A stretch of DNA of 64,000 nt from CATQGW01 sp965242565 (GTDB taxonomy: Bacteria; Chloroflexota; Dehalococcoidia; Bin125), in contig OZ251457.1 in the NCBI GenBank assembly GCA_965242565.1, positions 1,116,001-1,180,000 of the forward strand, written 5' to 3'. Each line of letters begins with the position of its first letter. The stretch's first letter is position 1. Shown here in pieces: positions 59,775 through 64,000 of this stretch. The notes below the pieces were generated by a model. It searched no databases, was not told the DNA's origin, and saw only the letters and a list, made by a program, of their open reading frames with translations. The position numbers were made by a program, and so were the translations under genes.

Positions 59775-62700
59775 CTACGATCCGTCATTCCAGCGAAAGC
59801 TGGAAGTCAAACAGCGCTTGTCAACGGCACAACGCACCGGGATGCCCTGCAAACGGGTGTTGGGGGATGGTTCGGGGCTCTCGCGCTGCGAACGGGGTTG
59901 GGTTTGGATTCCAGCTTGCGCTGGAATGACGGGAAGGGCCGCCGCAACATACAAGGGGGTCGGGAACGACAGCGGGACCGATTCCCGCTCGGGGGCGGGA
60001 ATGACGGGAAAGGGGGCGGGAATCGCGGGAAAGGGGGCGGGAATCGCGGGAAAGGGGGCGGGAATGACGGGAAAGGGGGCGGGAATGACGGGAAAGGGGG
60101 CGGGAATGACGGGTGGTGACGCCAGTCCGCCGCTGCCTGTGTTGGGGAAGGCGACCAGCGCTCCGCCCTCTTCGACGGGGTCGTCTTTCGGCGGGTCGTC
60201 GCTTTCTGCCGGGTCATCGATTTCGAGGGGATCGTCGCCATTGTCGTTCAGCGGGGGGTCCTCATCGGATCCAGGCTCGTCTGCACCTGATGCCGGCGTG
60301 CTGTCTGTGGGCTCTTCGCCCTCCGACGGATCGTCGACTGGCGGCGTGTCGTCCTCACCCGGCTGCTCTTCACCCTCCGACGGATCGTCGGTTGGCGGCG
60401 CGTCGTCCTCACCCGGCTGCTCCGCACCCTCCGACGGATTGCCGTCCTGCGGCGCGTCTTCCTCGCCCGGCAGTTCCTGGCCCTCCGACGGATCGTCGGT
60501 TGACGGTGTGTCTTCCTCACCCGGCTGCTCCTCGCCCTTCGATGGATCGCCGTCCGGCGGCGCGTCGTCCTCGCCCGGTTGCTCCTCGCCCTCCGACGGA
60601 TCGTCGACTGGCGGCGCGTCGTCCTCACCCGGCTGCTCCTCGCCCTCCGACGGATCGTCGACTGGCGGCGCGTCGTCCTCGCCCGGTTGCTCCTCGCCCT
60701 CCGACGGATCGTCGGTTTGCGGCGCGTCGTCCTCGCCCGGTTGCTCCTCGCCCTCCGACGGATCGTCGACTGGCGGCGCGTCGTCCTCACCCGGCTGCTC
60801 CTCGCCCTCCGACGGATCGTCGGTTGGCGGTGTGTCTTCCTCTTCCGGCTGCTCTTCGCCCTTCGACGGATCGTCGGTTGGCGGTGTGTCTTCCTCTTCC
60901 GGCTGCTCCTCGCCCTCCGACGGATCGTCTATCTCCGACAGCGTTTCGGCTTCTTCCCCCACGGGTGCTTCCGGCTCGTCGTTATCGAGCACGGAAATTG
61001 CGGCTGTGAATTGCGTTGCGTCACCTGCGAGCGTGAAGTAGTTGTCCGCCGTGTGATTCGACGGTTGCGAGACCGTGACGATCAACGCACCATCGGGCTC
61101 GTCCTGATCGTCATCGTCGGTGGCGAGCCGGAGCAGTACAGTCGATTCGCCTTCGAGTGTGCGCGCCAACGACAGGTCCAGTTGGAGACCGGGAGTGTTC
61201 TCGTCGGCGTCGGTCAGGCCGTCGGCGAGCATATCGCCGTCGGTTGTCAGCGTGACGCGCACGGAGCGTGCGCCGTCGAGTGGCGGCTTCGCCAGGGTCA
61301 GGCGGAACGTCGCTGTCTGCCCCTCCGTGACAGATTCTTGCAGCGCATCCAGCGCGCTGACCTGCGGGTCGTCGTCGCGCACGGTGACGTATGCGTAATG
61401 GACGTAGATATTGCGCCATGCGAGGTCGTCGCTCTGCGGGCTGAGGTGCCAGCGCACGCGCTCGTCGTCGCTGTCGGCGTCGTGCCGGGCTGCGAGCGTC
61501 CAGGATTTGCGCTCCCACCAGCGGTGCTCGACGAATGTGACGGGATCGGGCGTACCGTCGACGACGCCGGCCGGGACGAATCGATGGTTGAATTCGACAT
61601 CGGCCTGCGGTCTGTCGCTTTTGGTTATGTTAATCTCACCGGACACGGACTGTCCTTCGACGATGGTCTGCGCTTCGAGCTCCGGCGGGTAGCGCGTCTG
61701 CGGCGGTTCCACCGGCGGATCATCAACACCGGGCGGGTTCACGACGGGCGTCTGCGGCAGTTGCCCCTCCGGCGGCTCGGGCTGATCGATGGTGATTGGT
61801 TGGGTGTCGTCGTTGTCCTGCACGGTGATCGACCGGCTGAGCGAGGCTGCGCCGCCAGCGATGGCGAAGAAGCGCGTGTCTGTCGCGGCGGGCGGCGTGA
61901 GCGTGACGGTGAGCACGCAGTTCAACTCGTCAGTCGAGTCGTCCACAGTGGGTAGGGACAGCGTGCCGGAGCCGGTGGAGCCCGAGGTTTGCAGCTCGAT
62001 ATCCACCTGAATTCCGTCCGCGCCCGTATCAACGTCCGTGACGCTCGACGCGAGGCAATTGCCGGTTTGGCTGATCGTCGCCCGCACGGCGCGGTCTTCG
62101 ACGGCCGGCGGCGCGGTTGAGGTAACGGTGAATTCTGCGTTCTGCCCTTCGGTGATCGATGCGGCGGCGGTGATGGCGTCGATCTCGGGATCGTCATCCT
62201 CGATCAACAGCCGCATCCAGGTACCGGTCGCGCCGTCCCAGCGCCCCATCAGTCCGCTGGGATATGCGTTATAGGTGTAGCTGAGATCGACGCGGTTGTC
62301 ATCGAGGTCGGCGTCCTGCTCGAGTGTGATGGTCAGAGTGCGGGAGCGCTGCCAGTCCTCCGTGTCGCTGTTGCTGTAGGTGTTGCCGTCGACGTCGACG
62401 CATTGGGCTGTGACGCAACGGAAGCGGAATGACGTTGGGTTCAATGAGGCGCGTGCGGCATCGTTGCTGGAGAGCGACAGTCTGAGGTCGGCCGACGGGC
62501 CGCTGCTCAGCCTGGGACCGGCCTGGACCTGCGTACCTTCGGTAGCGACGCGGATGCTGGTGACGCCGGGGCGCTGCGTCGCAATGTCAATGCCGGCGGC
62601 GTTGCGGATGCCGACGCCGTCGGGCACGAACAGGTGGATCTCTCGCATGAAGAGCGACGAATTCGCGGCGAGCGAATCTGAGGCGCTCCAGGTGTAGGTG

Positions 62701-63755
62701 AAGGTCAGTTCGTCGCTGCCGCTGCCGCTCGCATAGACGGCGCGAACGTCGACATTGCCGCCGCCGTCGCGGCGGCCGCGCAACTGTATGTAGGCGGTAG
62801 AGCCGCCGGTCGGCAAGGTCACGGTGACGGCCTCGCTGAAGAAGACTTTGTAGGACAACCGGCTGCCGGAGCCCCAAGTGGGGGCGGGCTCACCGACCAG
62901 CCGCGCGCGGCTGCGACTTTCGATTCTGGTGATTCGGGGCGGTAGTGTGAGGGTCGTGTTCGTCCCGCCGCCGTCCTGAATGGAGGCACCCGAGGGCAAG
63001 GTGATCGAGTCGGTGTCGACGCGCGGTTCGCCGGTCAGGCTGCCCGACCAACCGCTGGGCACAGTGAAGCGGAAGCGCAGGACGGCGCTGCCACTACCGC
63101 TCTCGTAGGTCGCTGTCGCCGCGCTGGCGCCGAGCCGCAGCGCGATGGTGGGAGAGCCGACGACGGTCACGTGCTCGTTGAAGGTGACCGTGAGATCGAC
63201 CTCGGTCTCCTCATAGTAGGGACCGAGCGTGCGGGTGACGGGCGAGCTGAAGCCCATCCAGATTGGTTTGGGCGCGCCGAGCGCGGCGGTCAGCGCAAAC
63301 GAGGCGGCTTCGTTGCTGCGGTTGACGCCGGGAAGGAGTGGGCTGACCGTGCCCGCGGCGATGCTGACGGTGACCGCGCCGTCGGCGGTGGGCGTCAGAT
63401 CGAACATCCAGCCGCGGTTGGGCGGGTCGGCGGACCAAGTGCTGGTGCGCAGATTCGACAGGGTGGCGTTGGTCGCGCTGAACGAGGAGAGGGTGGGCGC
63501 GGTGATCTGGATGCCGAACAGGACGCGGACCGTGACGGGACCGCTGATCGTCGCCTCGTTGGGCAGCGAGCGGGGGGAAACCTCAATCGGTTCGTTGACG
63601 CCGCGCGTGAGCACGGCGACACGGCTCATTTCGACGGAGATGTCGTTGGTCTGCGCCGCTATACGCCCACCTGACCACCCCGCCAGCAGCGCAACGGCGG
63701 CGACCGCGAGGGCGAGCATGGCGCTCCCAGCCGCGAGCAGCGCGAGCCGGGGCAC
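59775..63755 (-). CDS. Large exported Calx-beta/Ig-like surface protein with acidic repeat; 5' end interrupted by a poly-G tract
   Basis: 1326 aa in the open frame from GTG 63755. A hydrophobic segment at the start (MLALAVAAVALLAGWSGG) is a signal or anchor. Ig-like/SwmB-type domains follow (FNEHVTVVGSPTIALRLG), then Calx-beta modules (ITEGQNAEFTVTST, VTEGQTATFRLTLA), an 18-aa acidic repeat, and a tail made of repeat DNA. The better start is ATG 63822 (1348 aa): it overlaps the GNAT stop as ATGA and has GAGGAAAG 9 nt upstream. From there the frame reaches this protein only if the G tract has 12, not 13, residues. Likely an adhesin or biofilm protein. Confidence 0.75.
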   Translation of the reverse strand: MPRLALLAAGSAMLALAVAAVALLAGWSGGRIAAQTNDISVEMSRVAVLTRGVNEPIEVSPRSLPNEATISGPVTVRVLFGIQITAPTLSSFSATNATLSNLRTSTWSADPPNRGWMFDLTPTADGAVTVSIAAGTVSPLLPGVNRSNEAASFALTAALGAPKPIWMGFSSPVTRTLGPYYEETEVDLTVTFNEHVTVVGSPTIALRLGASAATATYESGSGSAVLRFRFTVPSGWSGSLTGEPRVDTDSITLPSGASIQDGGGTNTTLTLPPRITRIESRSRARLVGEPAPTWGSGSRLSYKVFFSEAVTVTLPTGGSTAYIQLRGRRDGGGNVDVRAVYASGSGSDELTFTYTWSASDSLAANSSLFMREIHLFVPDGVGIRNAAGIDIATQRPGVTSIRVATEGTQVQAGPRLSSGPSADLRLSLSSNDAARASLNPTSFRFRCVTAQCVDVDGNTYSNSDTEDWQRSRTLTITLEQDADLDDNRVDLSYTYNAYPSGLMGRWDGATGTWMRLLIEDDDPEIDAITAAASITEGQNAEFTVTSTAPPAVEDRAVRATISQTGNCLASSVTDVDTGADGIQVDIELQTSGSTGSGTLSLPTVDDSTDELNCVLTVTLTPPAATDTRFFAIAGGAASLSRSITVQDNDDTQPITIDQPEPPEGQLPQTPVVNPPGVDDPPVEPPQTRYPPELEAQTIVEGQSVSGEINITKSDRPQADVEFNHRFVPAGVVDGTPDPVTFVEHRWWERKSWTLAARHDADSDDERVRWHLSPQSDDLAWRNIYVHYAYVTVRDDDPQVSALDALQESVTEGQTATFRLTLAKPPLDGARSVRVTLTTDGDMLADGLTDADENTPGLQLDLSLARTLEGESTVLLRLATDDDDQDEPDGALIVTVSQPSNHTADNYFTLAGDATQFTAAISVLDNDEPEAPVGEEAETLSEIDDPSEGEEQPEEEDTPPTDDPSKGEEQPEEEDTPPTDDPSEGEEQPGEDDAPPVDDPSEGEEQPGEDDAPQTDDPSEGEEQPGEDDAPPVDDPSEGEEQPGEDDAPPVDDPSEGEEQPGEDDAPPDGDPSKGEEQPGEEDTPSTDDPSEGQELPGEEDAPQDGNPSEGAEQPGEDDAPPTDDPSEGEEQPGEDDTPPVDDPSEGEEPTDSTPASGADEPGSDEDPPLNDNGDDPLEIDDPAESDDPPKDDPVEEGGALVAFPNTGSGGLASPPVIPAPFPVIPAPFPVIPAPFPAIPAPFPAIPAPFPVIPAPERESVPLSFPTPLYVAAALPVIPAQAGIQTQPRSQRESPEPSPNTRLQGIPVRCAVDKRCLTSSFRWNDGS
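59784..59930. repeat. REP doublet inside the 3' end of the surface-protein frame
   Basis: Left GTCATTCCAGCGAAAGCTGG and right inverted arm ending GCTGGAATGAC, 147 bp overall. Interior resembles the doublet at 25645. In the surface-protein frame the right half translates as VIPAQAGIQTQ, the usual read-through of this repeat class. Confidence 0.6.
59979..60112. repeat. REP unit plus 21-bp tandem array
   Basis: From 59996 the unit CGGGAATGACGGGAAAGGGG plus G repeats five times exactly every 21 bp (two units have TCG for TGA), with a partial sixth ending about 60112. Being a multiple of 3, it is read in frame as IPAPFPV repeats in the surface protein. Confidence 0.75.
60336..60929 (-). repeat. 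Eleven 54-bp repeats coding an 18-aa acidic unit
   Basis: Eleven units of DDPSEGEEQPGEDDAPPV type run without frame slip from 60929 to 60336. Variants such as GEEQPEEEDTPPT and GAEQPGEDDAPPT occur. It forms an extended, highly acidic, Pro-rich stalk. Confidence 0.85.
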
Positions 63756-63760
63756 GTTTA

Positions 63761-63773
63761 CCCCCCCCCCCCC
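63761..63773 (-). repeat. 13-G homopolymer (C13 on plus) at the surface-protein 5' end
   Basis: It lies between the coupled ATG 63822 and the signal segment. At 13 G the upstream frame ends early, at 63583. Removing one base joins it to the large frame. A candidate slipped-strand switch. Confidence 0.8.
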
Positions 63774-63818
63774 ACGAACGTTTCGTAAACGCAGCGTAAA
63801 TGAGCGGCTTCTCCATGC

Positions 63819-64000
63819 TCATTCCGGCGGACTTTCCTCAAGGCGGCTCAGCGCTGCGATCTGATCGCGCTCCATGCGGTAGGTGAGCCACTCGGACTGA
63901 TGCGCCATGCCGAGGCGCTCGTAGAAGCGGCGGGCCGGATTCCAGTCGAGCACGGAGAGGTCGAGGCGCGTCCAGCCGCGCTGGTGAGCGATTTCGGCGA
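63819..64000 (-). CDS. GNAT N-acetyltransferase (C-terminal part; runs off the window)
   Basis: Reading from the window edge: AEIAHQRGWTRLDLSVLDWN, then PARRFYERLGMAHQSEWLTY, ending ESPPE and TGA at 63819-63821. The 'W-N-x-x-A-x-x-F-Y-x-x-L-G' end is characteristic of the GNAT acetyltransferase fold. The stop overlaps the ATG of the downstream surface protein by 4 bp. Confidence 0.85.
   Translation of the reverse strand, partial: AEIAHQRGWTRLDLSVLDWNPARRFYERLGMAHQSEWLTYRMERDQIAALSRLEESPPE

Noticed and set aside
59257..61041. Plus-strand 594-aa Ser/Gly-rich frame
   Set aside because: Reverse reading of patatin overlap, REP array and the acidic-repeat region of the surface-protein gene.
1..64000. 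tRNA, rRNA, riboswitch or insertion-sequence transposase
   Set aside because: No cloverleaf, rRNA core or transposase motif recognised by eye; a covariance-model scan would be decisive.

Overview
The window is a GC-rich, gene-dense bacterial chromosome segment with no rRNA, tRNA, CRISPR array or transposase that I can recognise. The gene content is rich in CaiB/BaiF CoA-transferases, HSL-type esterases, luciferase-like monooxygenase, SDRs, 2-oxoacid:ferredoxin oxidoreductase, an archaeal-type PurO and REP-like 'GTCATTCCCGC' repeats. This mixture suggests an uncultured Chloroflexota lineage (Dehalococcoidia/SAR202-like). That placement is an inference from gene content, not from a marker gene.

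Layout. 1-2262: 2-oxoacid:ferredoxin oxidoreductase beta (partial) and alpha. 2433-10110: four tandem paralogous type-1 periplasmic-binding proteins on the minus strand. Each has its own upstream region, a leader palindrome, a 3' hairpin and, about 210-300 bp upstream, an array of GTTCGG repeats spaced exactly 10 bp apart. 10353-13000: SDR, M20 amidohydrolase (3' frameshift) and VOC protein operon. 13029-14788: ATPase plus TOPRIM-like pair that looks like a defence module. 14825-18962: NTF2-like protein, two esterases, NagZ and DinB. 18989-22401: two tandem DNA methyltransferase-nuclease fusions with shared ends and different central regions. 22533-25542: esterase, DUF4411 PIN plus ImmA/IrrE pair, and an undecapeptide-repeat protein. 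25645-26066: REP-like doublet and a 13-unit 22-bp array. 26073-30357: acyl-CoA synthetase, YbaY-like lipoprotein, RmuC and DUF3800. 30764-38512: SDR, two CaiB proteins, small PIN/antitoxin-like genes, and an LLM oxidoreductase-MBL hydrolase-hydrolase operon. 38833-48731: a TIR-like protein and a second, inverted pair of methyltransferase-nuclease fusions, flanking Uma2, a hydrolase, PepN, MOSC and SCO1664-like genes. 48746-59650: fused CaiB, PurO, biotin carboxylase, M24 and S9 peptidases, a J-domain-flavin reductase fusion, VOC epimerase-like protein and patatin. 59775-64000: a very large Calx-beta/Ig-like surface protein with an 18-aa acidic repeat, a 13-G tract at its 5' end, and a GNAT gene fragment.

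Metabolism reads as heterotrophic degradation of organic acids, esters and peptides: CoA ligation and transfer, biotin-dependent carboxylation, methylmalonyl-CoA-type epimerisation, and peptide hydrolysis by M1, M24, S9 and M20 enzymes. Interspersed with this are several defence-like or selfish modules with visibly less GC-biased codon use: ATPase/TOPRIM, ImmA/PIN, PIN pair, TIR-like, and four methyltransferase-nuclease fusions.

The most notable signals are: the methyltransferase-nuclease family whose central specificity region differs between otherwise near-identical copies; the poly-G tract that puts the surface-protein frame out of register with its coupled start codon by exactly one base; and the helically phased GTTCGG arrays shared by four binding-protein paralogues, one of which is a mosaic of the other three.
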